This document shows, one piece after another, positions 9,883-19,101 of a stretch of DNA of 64,000 nt. The stretch spans positions 1-64,000 of the forward strand of contig NZ_BMMB01000003.1 in assembly GCF_014645615.1 (NCBI RefSeq), in the 5' to 3' direction. Origin of the DNA: Paenibacillus hunanensis (lineage in GTDB: Bacteria > Bacillota > Bacilli > Paenibacillales > Paenibacillaceae). Both the position numbers and the translations under genes were made by a program. A model generated the notes under the pieces. The model was not told the origin of the DNA and made no database searches. It saw only the letters and a program-made list of their open reading frames with translations. Each line of letters starts with the position of its first letter. Position 1 is the stretch's first letter.

Positions 9883-10386
9883 ATGAACAAAACATCCAAA
9901 CTTATGATCAGCATCACTCTGGCAGGTGTAGCATTCACTACCTCGTCCTGGGCAGTCGTAACACATACAAATGCAGCAGCGGCTACGACATCAACCGCTC
10001 AACAATCTACAACAACTACCACTACAACTCCAGCGAAGCAAGCAGATAACCCTTACGAAGTAGCTGGTATTAGCAGCGCTAAAGACTTCCGTCAATTCTT
10101 TTTCAAATTCCAGCAAGCGGTACAGCATAATAAAAAAGCAACCGTCGCTTCTATGGTCAACTATCCGCTACATGTGAACTCCAATGGCAAAACACATACG
10201 ATCAAAAACAAAGCTACCTTTATTGCTAAATATGATTCAATCATGACCCCGGAGATCAAACGAACACTTGCCTATGCGATTGAAGAAGATCTATTTGTGA
10301 ACTGGCAGGGTGTTATGGTTGGTAGTGGAGAGCTGTGGTTCAACCAATCCAATGACAAAATCGGGCTGGATGCTGTTAATTTATAA
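9883..10386 (+). CDS. Small secreted protein, unknown function
   Basis: A 167-residue protein with a Sec signal peptide (residues 1 to about 33, MNKTSKLMISITLAGVAF, cleavage near NAAAA) and a Ser/Thr-rich linker. A compact domain of about 115 residues (DFRQFFFKFQQAVQHNKKATVASMV, given here as DFRQFFFKF and NKKATVASMVNYPLHV; FIAKYDSIMTP) resembles NTF2-like secreted proteins. ACAGGAGGT 8 bases before the ATG supports the start. The gene stands alone; its relation to the downstream two-component operon is unclear. No catalytic residues were recognised. Confidence 0.7.
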   Translation: MNKTSKLMISITLAGVAFTTSSWAVVTHTNAAAATTSTAQQSTTTTTTTPAKQADNPYEVAGISSAKDFRQFFFKFQQAVQHNKKATVASMVNYPLHVNSNGKTHTIKNKATFIAKYDSIMTPEIKRTLAYAIEEDLFVNWQGVMVGSGELWFNQSNDKIGLDAVNL

Positions 10387-10592
10387 AGAACAGATGAGTA
10401 AAAGAGATACAAGGCGTTGTACAGGTGAACGCTATGATCGATTTTCACGTATCTGTCCAGGCAATACCCATGCAACGAGCTTAGCCCTAATGCATCGTAT
10501 CGTACGAATGATGCAGATGACTTTGACAGTATCTTCGTCTATAGGTAGCATGGAGTGGATATCAAATCCGACTGATACGGAGTGCGTAGCGT

Positions 10593-11273
10593 ATGAATAA
10601 AACTATTTTACTTGTAGAAGATGATATATTAATGCGTGAATTTATGACGGATTATTTTAAAAAGGACGGCTGGCATGTACTGGAGGCGAATAACGGGCGC
10701 GAGGCGCTAGAGTTATTTGAGCTGCATGAGCTGGATTTGATCATTCTGGATATTATGATGCCAGAGGTGGATGGCTGGTCGGTATGTCGCCGTATACGCA
10801 AGCAGTCGGCGATTCCGATCATCATTATTACTGCTCGCACCGATGATGATGATCAGGTGATGGGCTTTGAGCTGGGTGCTGATGAGTATGTCACCAAGCC
10901 GTTTAGCCCAAAGGTGCTTGTCGCACGAGCGACTGGCTTGCTCAAGCGAGCACAAGGCACGCTCGGTCGTGAGGAGGATATCCTCCTTTATGGAAAACTC
11001 CAGATCAATAAGCGTGCGTACACGGTGCATGTAGATGGAGAACCGATTAGCCTAACAGCTAAAGAATATAGTCTACTGGATCTGCTTACACGGCATGAGG
11101 GTGCGGTGCTGGATCGGGATAAAATTCTAAATGCGGTCTGGGGAATTGATCATTTTGGTGATCCGCGTGCTGTTGATACGCATATTAAGAAGCTACGTGC
11201 AAAGCTTGGTGATCAGGGGCGGCATATCCGAACGGTGATCGGCGCAGGCTACAAATTCGAGGTAGAGCCATGA
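10593..11273 (+). CDS. OmpR/PhoB-family response regulator
   Basis: A 226-residue regulator. The receiver domain has D10/D11 (VEDD), phosphoacceptor D53 (LIILDIMMPEVDG), a Thr in ITART and a Lys in YVTKPF. The C-terminal OmpR winged helix shows SLTAKEYSLLDLL and RAVDTHIKKLRAKL. It is the first gene of a second two-component operon; the kinase reading frame begins about 20 bases after its stop. It is unlike the regulator at 4370 except in family-wide motifs. Confidence 0.93.
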   Translation: MNKTILLVEDDILMREFMTDYFKKDGWHVLEANNGREALELFELHELDLIILDIMMPEVDGWSVCRRIRKQSAIPIIIITARTDDDDQVMGFELGADEYVTKPFSPKVLVARATGLLKRAQGTLGREEDILLYGKLQINKRAYTVHVDGEPISLTAKEYSLLDLLTRHEGAVLDRDKILNAVWGIDHFGDPRAVDTHIKKLRAKLGDQGRHIRTVIGAGYKFEVEP

Positions 11274-11343
11274 GTCATGAGAGAGGTGAACAGCAATAAA
11301 GAAGAGAGGAATTGTATTCAAGCTGTTCATCATTACGTCTATT

Positions 11344-13086
11344 GTGACCATTGGTATATTCGCTTTGATTTTAATAGGGCAAGGATTGTTTTTTGAAAAG
11401 TTCTATCGAGCGGTTAAGATACATGATCTGGAGCAGAACATGCACTCCTTTGCCAGTGAATATGCGCAGCAGGGGGATAATCTAGTGTCCGCAGCTCGTA
11501 TCCTGGGTCAATTTAGCAATGAGAATCATGCTGCGTTAGCTATATATAATTCCGAGCTACAGCGGCGTAGCATGGACCCTTACTATATTACGCTACAAAC
11601 GAAGAATCGACAGGTATCGTTACTATTTTCATCACTGGGAACGTCGATCGGGGATGTTCCACCTGATCTACAGGTTGGTGCGACGCTGACAGTCGATGGC
11701 TTATATATGGATCAGGATGATACGATCATGCAGCCTACACAATTACAACCGCAAACACCTGAGCCAGAGCAAGGATTCACTCGGATTCAAGGTCGCATTA
11801 TCGATCTGCTCGTACCGAAAGGTCAAGAACTGAGCATGAGCCCATTTTATACGAATACACTGGTTGATCAAGCGTTTAATGATTGGCGTAATAACGTGAA
11901 TACAGGGAAGCAAAGCGCTCTGCATGCTTTACAGGCTGGCGAAACGATCCAGACAGAATGGGTCGATAATTGGAGTGGTGTGACCTATGCGATGATTCTG
12001 ATGCCCCTGCATACGAGCGATGGTGATATGAACTATGCGCTGGCGTTATCCTCCTTGCAGCCTGTAGGAGAGGCAGCTTCCTTATTGCAGCGGTATTATA
12101 TATATCTTGCGCCGGTTATTGTTATTATTTTACTCCTGCTATCATTCGTCTATTCAAGGCTGCTATCCCGTCCTTTATTGCAGTTGAGCCGTACATCGGC
12201 GCGCATGGCAACATTGGATTTTCAGCCGGTTGATCAGCAGGTATTGCATGCATCTGATGAATTTGGCGAGGTATCTCGTAATCTGGATACACTGCGTCAT
12301 AATCTGGATGCAGCGCTACGCCAATTATCCGAGTCGAATGCAGCACTTCAACATGAAATGGCGGAAAAGACTCGTGCAGAAGAGCTGCGAAAGGAACTAA
12401 TCGCTAATATTTCGCATGAGCTCAAAACACCGCTCGGTATTGTCAAAGGCTTTGCAGAGGGCTTACAGGATGATGTAGCAGCAGATAAACGAGAGCGTTA
12501 TGTTCAGTTAATTGTGACCGAAACGGATCGTATGAACGCCTTGATTATGGATATGCTCCAGTTATCACGTTTTGAAGTCAAGGCAGTGAAGCTAAAGGAA
12601 CAACCGATCGATATCGTGCGTCATATTCGTGCTTTGTTGCATTCGTTCACTCCGAAGGTGGATGATCGCAATCTGCATATTCATACTAATGGAGAAGCAG
12701 TGCTAGAGGTCATCGCTGATCCACGACGAATCGATCAGGTGCTACTGAATTTGCTGAGTAATGCCGTTCGTCATGCGCGTGAAGGTGAAGGTATAACGGT
12801 TAGCTGGCGAATGATTGATGAGAACGAAGCAGAGATTACAATCGAAAACGAAGGAGAACCCATTCCCGCACAGGATCTGGAGCGAATCTGGGATCAATTT
12901 TATCGTGCTGAGCGGTCACGTGATCGCAAAACAGGTGGTACAGGGCTGGGACTTGCCATTGTAAAGCATATTTTGGAGCTACATCATAGTCGGTATGGGG
13001 TCAATAACACAGATCGTGGCGTTGCTTTTCATTTTACATTGAAGCGAGCGATAACCGATGAAGAAATGAGGAATGACGATGAATAA
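11344..13086 (+). CDS. Membrane sensor histidine kinase (start uncertain)
   Basis: Partner kinase of the preceding regulator. The frame has an N-terminal membrane helix, an extracellular sensor of about 230 residues, a second helix (YIYLAPVIVIILLLLSFVY), HAMP, phosphoacceptor His in LIANISHELKTPLG (residue 358 counted from 11344), and a HATPase domain (VLLNLLSNAVRHA; TGGTGLGLAIVKH). Coordinates begin at the first conventional start, GTG 11344, but this cuts the first helix and lacks a ribosome site. In the same frame an ATA at 11296 sits six bases after GAGAGGTGA and begins I-KKRGIVFKLFIITS, a perfect kinase N-terminus. An in-frame stop at 11287 rules out anything longer. The real start is probably ATA 11296. 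Confidence 0.88.
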   Translation: MTIGIFALILIGQGLFFEKFYRAVKIHDLEQNMHSFASEYAQQGDNLVSAARILGQFSNENHAALAIYNSELQRRSMDPYYITLQTKNRQVSLLFSSLGTSIGDVPPDLQVGATLTVDGLYMDQDDTIMQPTQLQPQTPEPEQGFTRIQGRIIDLLVPKGQELSMSPFYTNTLVDQAFNDWRNNVNTGKQSALHALQAGETIQTEWVDNWSGVTYAMILMPLHTSDGDMNYALALSSLQPVGEAASLLQRYYIYLAPVIVIILLLLSFVYSRLLSRPLLQLSRTSARMATLDFQPVDQQVLHASDEFGEVSRNLDTLRHNLDAALRQLSESNAALQHEMAEKTRAEELRKELIANISHELKTPLGIVKGFAEGLQDDVAADKRERYVQLIVTETDRMNALIMDMLQLSRFEVKAVKLKEQPIDIVRHIRALLHSFTPKVDDRNLHIHTNGEAVLEVIADPRRIDQVLLNLLSNAVRHAREGEGITVSWRMIDENEAEITIENEGEPIPAQDLERIWDQFYRAERSRDRKTGGTGLGLAIVKHILELHHSRYGVNNTDRGVAFHFTLKRAITDEEMRNDDE

Positions 13087-13720
13087 ACCAACAATTCCGG
13101 TAGCATGTCTGCTACTGTCAGGTATCGTGCTGTTAAGTGGTTGCGGTAATCAAGCTAAACGAACAGACACAGCATCTCAACCAGCGTCTAACGAATCATC
13201 CAGTGCGACAAATTCTAGCACATCGAATATGACAGGGGATCAGGAGACTAGCCCACCTTCAGCTACATCAGGCGAAGATGCGGCAGCGACTAACACAGGC
13301 AGCGATCATGACGCATCCTCTGGAAATTTATCGAATGAAGCTTCATCGGATCCATCTACAGACTCCGATTCAGCAGCTAGTAGCAAGGACATTTTAATCA
13401 TTATCGATCAGACTGAAAAGCCGATCGAAAATGCAGGTATGTTCAACTTTTCGATTCAGCATTTACCGGAGGGTTATCGCTTGGACAAAATGAGCTGGAC
13501 AGGTAAAGGCAAGGCAATCGTCAATACGTATGAACAAACAATTGAGAATGGCGGAACGGGTGGCCCGAAGAATGGCTCCTTCTATATTAGCGGCGATGGA
13601 CAATTTTCGGGATTTTCCTATCCTGAATCTCGAAAAGGAGAGCAGGGAGTTGTCGCATTTACGTTTGTTAACGATGCTGGTCATGAATTGAAGTGGGAAA
13701 AGCAGATTGTTTTAAAATAA
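13079..13720 (+). CDS. Lipoprotein of the second two-component operon
   Basis: A 213-residue lipoprotein with signal peptide and lipobox LLSGC, a long Ser/Thr/Asp/Asn-rich disordered linker (about residues 25-105) and a C-terminal domain of about 105 residues (LIIIDQTEKPIEN, GSFYISGDGQFSGFSYPE). I chose ATG 13079 because ATGAGGA sits at proper distance; the ATG six bases earlier is too close to it. It overlaps the kinase end by eight bases, so it is translated with it. It may act as an accessory sensor or effector. The domain was not recognised. Confidence 0.7.
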   Translation: MNKPTIPVACLLLSGIVLLSGCGNQAKRTDTASQPASNESSSATNSSTSNMTGDQETSPPSATSGEDAAATNTGSDHDASSGNLSNEASSDPSTDSDSAASSKDILIIIDQTEKPIENAGMFNFSIQHLPEGYRLDKMSWTGKGKAIVNTYEQTIENGGTGGPKNGSFYISGDGQFSGFSYPESRKGEQGVVAFTFVNDAGHELKWEKQIVLK

Positions 13721-13734
13721 AATGAATTCTTGAG

Positions 13735-13774
13735 AAAAGCGCTCGATCCGGATTCTAAGGATGGGGCGCTTTTT
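13735..13774 (+). terminator. Terminator of the second two-component operon
   Basis: AAAAGCGC pairs with GCGCTTTTT, with an inner ATCC/GGAT pairing, 15 bases after the lipoprotein stop. Confidence 0.75.
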
Positions 13775-14300
13775 GGCATCTTTAGTTAGGTGTGGACGAT
13801 GATCGCCAGTAATTCGAGGAGAGGAGAGGGATACTAAGTACTACAGAAAATTTCATTGCTGCTATAAATTGATTTGAATATTGTTTTTCGAGAAGCTAGA
13901 TTGATCGAGATCAATAATACTTATTAGTTTACATAATATTTATTATGTATATTAGATAGCGATAAGACGCTACATTTCATTTGTCTGATACTTGTAAGCA
14001 GTTTTCTACTACTAATTCGCACCACCTCACAGCATTACAAGGACATCTCTAACTAATCTATTTCCTTCTAACTTCAACGATTTAATCACGCAAAAAACGA
14101 TATTCCCATAATTCCCCATAAGAATGCCGTCTATCCAACTAAGCTGCATTACTGATTAACACTGCTCAACACATGATCCCTGCAACAATCTGACTATCCT
14201 ATCTCATCTATCATGATTACCACTTCATTACATGCAAGCATCACACTTCAACATTCATCATTCATCATTTCTATTTTAAAATCCTACGCGCATCATGAAC
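13775..14300. other. Convergent intergenic region holding dif-like site 1
   Basis: About 525 AT-rich bases between the ends of two convergent genes. The only structured element seen is the 28-bp dif-like site at 13926-13953. No promoter-associated gene start lies nearby, so an operator role for that site is unlikely. Confidence 0.5.
13926..13953 (-). other. dif-like site 1 (Xer-type recombination site candidate)
   Basis: The left arm AGTTTACATAA is the exact reverse complement of the B. subtilis dif XerD arm (TTATGTAAACT). It is followed by the 6-bp centre TATTTA and the right arm TTATGTATATT. With flanking bases, 27 bp are identical to site 4 at 40758. The B. subtilis dif sequence is from memory; the four-fold recurrence in the window is seen directly. 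Orientation is given as the strand on which the XerD-type arm reads TTATGTAAACT. Confidence 0.55.
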
Positions 14301-15278
14301 TTAACTCTCTCGATCACGTAAAATCCAAGCAGGCACCACTCTCACATAGATCAGCTCACCAACAAGCTCGACTATCGTCTGCGTCACAATGATCGATGCT
14401 ACGATCACGCTCCATTCACCAGGCAACGCAAGAGCGAGCGGAAGCACAACGAGGGAGTTACGTGTGCCGGAGCTGAAGATGAGTGCGCGTCCAGAAGCAA
14501 TATCTAATCTGAACCAACTGGCAATCCCACGTGCAATCCACGGCATAATCAGCATGAAGGCAATGTATACTGGAATGACCGTCAAAATCACATTCCAATG
14601 TACCGTTAACTTACCGATCTGTGAGGATACGATCACAAACAGTGTTAATGCCATGAATGGAACCGGAAGCCACGCAGAACAGTCCAGCCAGCTCTGGAAG
14701 GGCTGATACCTTCTGGACAACCATTGCACAACAATCGCCACAAGAAGCGGAACAACAATAACGATCAAAAATGCTTCAATAAAAGGGAGAGGGTCGGCGA
14801 TCCTCATCGCTTCTGAACCGAGAAATAACCATAAATATAATGGAAGCAACAGCATCTGCGTTACGAATAATATAGGCGTGCTCAGCAGCATTAGCTTTTC
14901 ATTTCCACGCCCTAGATAGGTAAACACAATCACATAATCAATACATGGAGTCAGCAGTACCAGGTATACACCGAGCAATAATGGCGTTTCCTGCGGTAAT
15001 AGGAGACTTAACAACCATACAACGAGCGGAACAGCAACATAATTGGCAACCAGCAGGGCTGCGATAAAACGTCGATTATGGAATGACTGCCGAATAGAAG
15101 TGAACGGAATTTGTGTAAACATCCCATACATTAACACAGCGATAATGACGGAAATAAGGGCGGAATGATCGAGTAGATGCACCGCTCGTTTAGCCAATAA
15201 GCCAGTTATCGCTGCCGCTATCAGTACCACAACGTAGAATCCGATCTGATGTTGCTCCATCTTTTCTCTAGTTAACAT
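14301..15278 (-). CDS. ACR3/bile-acid-symporter family transporter (arsenic resistance-like)
   Basis: A 325-residue protein with about ten membrane segments. It carries the family's conserved LTPCIDYVIVFTYLGRGNE helix, with the Cys that binds arsenite in ACR3 pumps, and the SGTRNSLVVLPLALALP motif of helix 9. The family exports arsenite or carries organic anions with sodium. No arsR or arsC gene is nearby, so the substrate is uncertain. It is the only gene between dif-like sites 1 and 2. The ATG at 15278 follows AAAAAGGAG on the minus strand. Confidence 0.75.
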   Translation of the reverse strand: MLTREKMEQHQIGFYVVVLIAAAITGLLAKRAVHLLDHSALISVIIAVLMYGMFTQIPFTSIRQSFHNRRFIAALLVANYVAVPLVVWLLSLLLPQETPLLLGVYLVLLTPCIDYVIVFTYLGRGNEKLMLLSTPILFVTQMLLLPLYLWLFLGSEAMRIADPLPFIEAFLIVIVVPLLVAIVVQWLSRRYQPFQSWLDCSAWLPVPFMALTLFVIVSSQIGKLTVHWNVILTVIPVYIAFMLIMPWIARGIASWFRLDIASGRALIFSSGTRNSLVVLPLALALPGEWSVIVASIIVTQTIVELVGELIYVRVVPAWILRDRES

Positions 15279-15483
15279 TTCGGTATAAACTCCTTTTTAC
15301 ACTATATTCAATATTCTGGCACAATTGCATATTACGCTGATAAAAAATTCGCAAAAAAGCCATTTCATTTTTAAATGTATATCGATATGTATATAAATCC
15401 GATTTTATCATTATCTATAGCATGAATAGAAGGGGGAGAGCTTGCAGCAACAATAGTATACAATGTCACATGGAATTCATTTT

Positions 15484-15511
15484 AGTTTACATAATAAATA
15501 TTATGTTATTT
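15484..15511 (-). other. dif-like site 2
   Basis: Left arm AGTTTACATAA (exact XerD-type arm, reversed), centre TAAATA, right arm TTATGTTATTT. It lies 70 bases upstream of the uptake-operon promoter, between the divergent transporter and binding-protein genes. Same orientation as site 1 but with a reversed centre. Confidence 0.55.
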
Positions 15512-15580
15512 ATAATCTTTTTTTGGAATTGAGTAGCGGGTTGACAAATCTCGCTATGATTCTCCAATCAAATAAAGCGC

Positions 15581-15636
15581 TTGAAAAAAGTTCCTGATTC
15601 TACTACAATTACAAACGATAATGAGATTCAATATCA
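15581..15636 (+). promoter_or_regulatory. Promoter with Fur box for the siderophore-uptake operon
   Basis: TTGAAA (15581-15586), a 17-base spacer and TACAAT (15604-15609) form a sigma-A promoter. A Fur-like site follows at once: TGAGATTCAATATCA (15622-15636) matches 11 of 14 positions of the 7-1-7 box TGATAATNATTATCA, and a second overlapping match starts at 15616. This predicts repression by iron-loaded Fur. Confidence 0.7.
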
Positions 15637-15663
15637 ATTATAAGTCACAGGGGGAAGAAACAC

Positions 15664-16644
15664 ATGTACAGATTTAAAAGATCATTGCTTGGAGCTTCTG
15701 CATTACTGCTCATCATTATGATGCTGGCAGGATGCGCATCGGGTAACTCCAATGAGTCTGCCAATGCTTCCGGGCAATCGGCTACCAATACAGATGCTTC
15801 TGCAAACACGCGTACCGTGAAGCATGCAATGGGTGAAACAAAGATTACAGGCACTCCAAAGCGTGTCGTTACGCTATACCAGGGAGCGAATGACGTTGTG
15901 GTTGCACTTGGTGTGAAGCCAGTCGGTGTTGTAGAATCGTGGGCACAGCAACCAGTCTACGATTATCTGAAAAAGGATCTTGGCGATGTACAGCAGGTAG
16001 GTCAAGAATCGCAGCCGAACCTGGAGGAAATACATAAATTGAAGCCCGATCTGATCATTGCGACGAAAACTCGTCATGAGGACATCTATGATCAGCTGTC
16101 CCAGATCGCGCCAACCGTCATGACAGACAAGCTGTATGACTGGAAAGAAACTGTAAAGGTAGCTGGCGAAGCGCTGAATGAGCAGGATAAAGCGAATAAG
16201 CTGCTGTCTGACTGGGATGCTCGCGTAGCTGACTTCAAGTCGAAAATGGGCGATCGCCTTCCAATTGAAGCAACGATCACCAACTTCCGTTCGGATCAGG
16301 TTCGTATCTATTACATGGGCTATGCAGGTATGATCCTGAAGGATCTGGGCTTTACTCGTCCGGCTGGACAGGATTCGGATACATGGGGGACAGAGCTGAC
16401 CTCCAAGGAGAATATCCCGGATATGAATGCGGATATGATCTTTAACTTCAATTCTGGTGATGATAAAGCAGCGATTGATAAGCTGTATAAGGATTGGACG
16501 AGCAGTCCACTATGGGCTAATCTGGATGCCGTGAAGAAAAATCAGGTATACCAGGTAGATGAAGTGAACTGGAATATGGCTGGGGGCTATACGTCTGCTA
16601 ACCTGCTGCTGGATGATCTGTATAAGCAATTTAATTTGAAATAA
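15664..16644 (+). CDS. Ferric-siderophore ABC transporter, binding lipoprotein
   Basis: A 326-residue class III binding protein with signal peptide and lipobox LAGC (Cys at about residue 25). The fold of FhuD/FeuA/YfiY-type proteins is visible (TPKRVVTLYQGANDVVVALGVKPVGV, in part TPKRVVTLYQG and VVALGVKPVGV; LKPDLIIATKTRHED; KNQVYQVDEVNWN). It would capture ferric siderophore outside the membrane for the permeases that follow. It is the first gene of the uptake operon, controlled by a Fur box. The siderophore is likely the one made by the operon at 21158, but this is inferred from position. Confidence 0.9.
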   Translation: MYRFKRSLLGASALLLIIMMLAGCASGNSNESANASGQSATNTDASANTRTVKHAMGETKITGTPKRVVTLYQGANDVVVALGVKPVGVVESWAQQPVYDYLKKDLGDVQQVGQESQPNLEEIHKLKPDLIIATKTRHEDIYDQLSQIAPTVMTDKLYDWKETVKVAGEALNEQDKANKLLSDWDARVADFKSKMGDRLPIEATITNFRSDQVRIYYMGYAGMILKDLGFTRPAGQDSDTWGTELTSKENIPDMNADMIFNFNSGDDKAAIDKLYKDWTSSPLWANLDAVKKNQVYQVDEVNWNMAGGYTSANLLLDDLYKQFNLK

Positions 16645-16918
16645 ACAGTGGAGCTTTTCAGTGATTCCGTTGCAAAGGAGGCACAGCAGCTAGCGTTCTA
16701 CTGCTGAGCATTAGAATATTTCAGCTTCACAAGCTTGATGCTGTTGAATAGCAAGGTCTGTCTGATCGTGAGCACAATATGTTGCTAGATACGAATCAGA
16801 TGGGCCTTGTTTATCCATTTATAAGTGACTTGGTCATGCCATCGGTTCTATGGTTGATCACGAATCAGTAATGACGCATCGATAATCCGTACAGCCAAGC
16901 CGTTATCCAACTGGAGGC

Positions 16919-17995
16919 ATGTACTTCATCGATAGCAGGAACCAAATGAATGCTAGATATTATGGAAGAAAGAGTGAGCCTATGTTTCCCCTGTTCAGAC
17001 AAGGTAAAAGCAGATTGGCAGGCTTGCTAGTGCTGCTACTATTATTAATTCTGGCGGCAATCGCCAGTATGATCTATGGACGGACATCGATCACCTTTGC
17101 GGTAGCGATTCAAGCATTCACGCATTATGATCATCAATCCGTCGCCCATGTCGTTTTACATACGGAGCGCTTGCCCCGTACGATTATTGCGGCAGTTGTT
17201 GGTGCAGCGCTCGCTGTTGCTGGCGCAATGATGCAGGCGCTGACGCGGAATCCGCTTGCTTCACCGAGCGTATTCGGCATCAACGCCGGCGCGATCTTTT
17301 GTATCGTGATTGGTGTAGTCGTACTATCTGTGGATTCATTAACAACCTTAATGTGGTTCGGCTTTGCTGGTGCAGCAATCTCGGCAGTGATCGTGTATCT
17401 GCTCGGCTCGATTGGTCGTGATGGATTAACGCCGATCAAGATCGTGCTTGCTGGTACAGCGATGACCGCGCTCTTTTCCTCATTTACACAGGCGGTACTT
17501 GTGCTGGACGGAACAGGACTTCAAGATGTGCTGTTCTGGATGACGGGCTCGGTAAGTGGACGCTCGCTGGAGATGCTGTATCCAGTGCTGCCTTATATGG
17601 CGATTGCTGTTATTATCGCGCTCAGCATGGGCAGAGCGATCAATCTACTGCTGACCGGTGACGATATCGCACGTGGTATGGGGCAAAATGTACTGGTGGT
17701 GAAGCTACTAATGGGACTGGTAACGGTGCTACTCGCAGGTGGTGCGGTCTCTGTCGCTGGTTCGGTTGGACTGGTCGGGCTTGTTGTGCCGCATCTGATG
17801 CGTGCGCTGGTCGGTAACGATTATCGCTGGCTCGTTCCATACAGTCTGCTGGGCGGAGGTATTTTGCTATTATTAGCAGATGTAACGGCGCGTCTTGTTA
17901 TTATGCCGTCTGAGTTGCCACTGGGTGTCGTGACGGCACTGATCGGTGGGCCTTTCTTCATCTATATCGCCCGTAAGGGGGTGACCCGTCTGTGA
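16919..17995 (+). CDS. FecCD-family ferric-siderophore permease 1
   Basis: A 358-residue membrane protein with about nine or ten helices and the FecCD signatures RLPRTIIAAVVGAALAVAGAMMQ (in part RLPRTIIAAVVG, AGAMMQALTRNPLASPSVFG) and VSVAGSVGLVGLVVPH, where the coupling helix contacts the ATPase. It forms the membrane channel with the next permease. The start is unsure: ATG 16919 has GGAGG too close, ATG 16946 has AGGAA at 4 bases, and ATG 16982 gives a family-typical N-terminus. A 274-base gap separates it from the binding-protein gene without a clear terminator. It overlaps the second permease by four bases (GTGA). Confidence 0.92.
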   Translation: MYFIDSRNQMNARYYGRKSEPMFPLFRQGKSRLAGLLVLLLLLILAAIASMIYGRTSITFAVAIQAFTHYDHQSVAHVVLHTERLPRTIIAAVVGAALAVAGAMMQALTRNPLASPSVFGINAGAIFCIVIGVVVLSVDSLTTLMWFGFAGAAISAVIVYLLGSIGRDGLTPIKIVLAGTAMTALFSSFTQAVLVLDGTGLQDVLFWMTGSVSGRSLEMLYPVLPYMAIAVIIALSMGRAINLLLTGDDIARGMGQNVLVVKLLMGLVTVLLAGGAVSVAGSVGLVGLVVPHLMRALVGNDYRWLVPYSLLGGGILLLLADVTARLVIMPSELPLGVVTALIGGPFFIYIARKGVTRL

Positions 17996-19035
17996 AACGC
18001 ACGCTTACTTTTCGCAGTCGTAAGGAGCATGTATCGTTTCGTTTGGAAAAGCGTTCACTGTTCGTTATTGGAATGCTAGCACTGGCAAGTGTGCTGGCGC
18101 TTATTATTGGGACAGGCTTTGGTAGTGACTATATTGCACCACTGGATGTACTACGCACGGTTATGGGTTGGGGCGATGGGGATTTCGACTTTGTTGTACT
18201 CACGCTTCGCTTACCACGTGTGCTACTGGCGATGCTAGTGGGTATTGCACTCGGGATGTCAGGAGCTATTTTGCAGGGGATTATTCGCAATCCGCTTGCT
18301 TCGCCTGATGTAATCGGAATTACAGGCGGTGCAGCCGTCGCAGCTGTTGGGTTTGTCACCTTGCTTGGTGGCGCGCTCAGTATCAAGCTATTGCCATTAT
18401 TCGCTGTAGCTGGCGCACTTATTACCGCGCTAATCATCTATATGCTGTCCTGGAAATCAGGTGTCACTCCGATTCGACTCGTACTGATCGGGATTGGTGT
18501 ATCCGCTATTACAGGCGCAGGCACAACATTCATGCTGATTATTAGCCCATTTTACACTGCTGGACAAGCCTATATCTGGCTTACTGGTAGTGTATATGGA
18601 GCGACATGGACAGATGTGAATACGATATGGCCGGTGCTGTTGATTATTCTACCTGCTGCGATTCTGTTAGCACGCAGCCTGAATGCACAGGAATTCGGCG
18701 ATGATCTGGCAACAGGGCTTGGCGTCACCGTGCAAAAGCATCGCTTCCTACTACTAGCATGTAGCGTACTGCTCGCCGGCATCGCTGTATCTGTCGCAGG
18801 CACAATAGGCTTTGCAGGTCTGATGGCACCGCATATTGCACGCCGACTTGTCGGACGTATGTTTGGTAGCCTGCTGCTCGTATCCGGTCTCATCGGCGGT
18901 CTACTCGTATTCGCTGCCGATCTGATCGGACGCACCCTATTTGTGCCACTGGATGTACCTGCTGGTGTGTTCACCGCTGGAGTCGGAGCACCGTTCTTCC
19001 TGTACCTGCTGTTCCGCAACCGTAATCAATTTTGA
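17992..19035 (+). CDS. FecCD-family ferric-siderophore permease 2
   Basis: A 347-residue permease with the same signatures (RLPRVLLAMLVGIALGMSGAILQ, in part RLPRVLLAMLVG and GAILQGIIRNPLASPDVIG; VAGTIGFAGLMAPHIAR). It pairs with permease 1 as the heterodimeric channel of the uptake system. The GTG start overlaps the previous stop, showing translational coupling. It is followed by the ATPase after 66 bases. Confidence 0.92.
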   Translation: MKRTLTFRSRKEHVSFRLEKRSLFVIGMLALASVLALIIGTGFGSDYIAPLDVLRTVMGWGDGDFDFVVLTLRLPRVLLAMLVGIALGMSGAILQGIIRNPLASPDVIGITGGAAVAAVGFVTLLGGALSIKLLPLFAVAGALITALIIYMLSWKSGVTPIRLVLIGIGVSAITGAGTTFMLIISPFYTAGQAYIWLTGSVYGATWTDVNTIWPVLLIILPAAILLARSLNAQEFGDDLATGLGVTVQKHRFLLLACSVLLAGIAVSVAGTIGFAGLMAPHIARRLVGRMFGSLLLVSGLIGGLLVFAADLIGRTLFVPLDVPAGVFTAGVGAPFFLYLLFRNRNQF

Positions 19036-19101
19036 GTAAATCAATCTAGTCTATCAGGATCGAATTGGCGTAATTGAAAAGATAAGGGAGGATGCCCCAT
19101 C

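Noticed and set aside
9639..9938. A 99-codon minus-strand frame overlapping the start of the secreted protein gene
   Set aside because: No ribosome site, AT-driven composition, and it overlaps a gene with a strong start.
10310..10600. A 96-codon frame leading into the second response regulator
   Set aside because: It starts inside the secreted-protein gene in another frame, lacks a ribosome site and has random composition.
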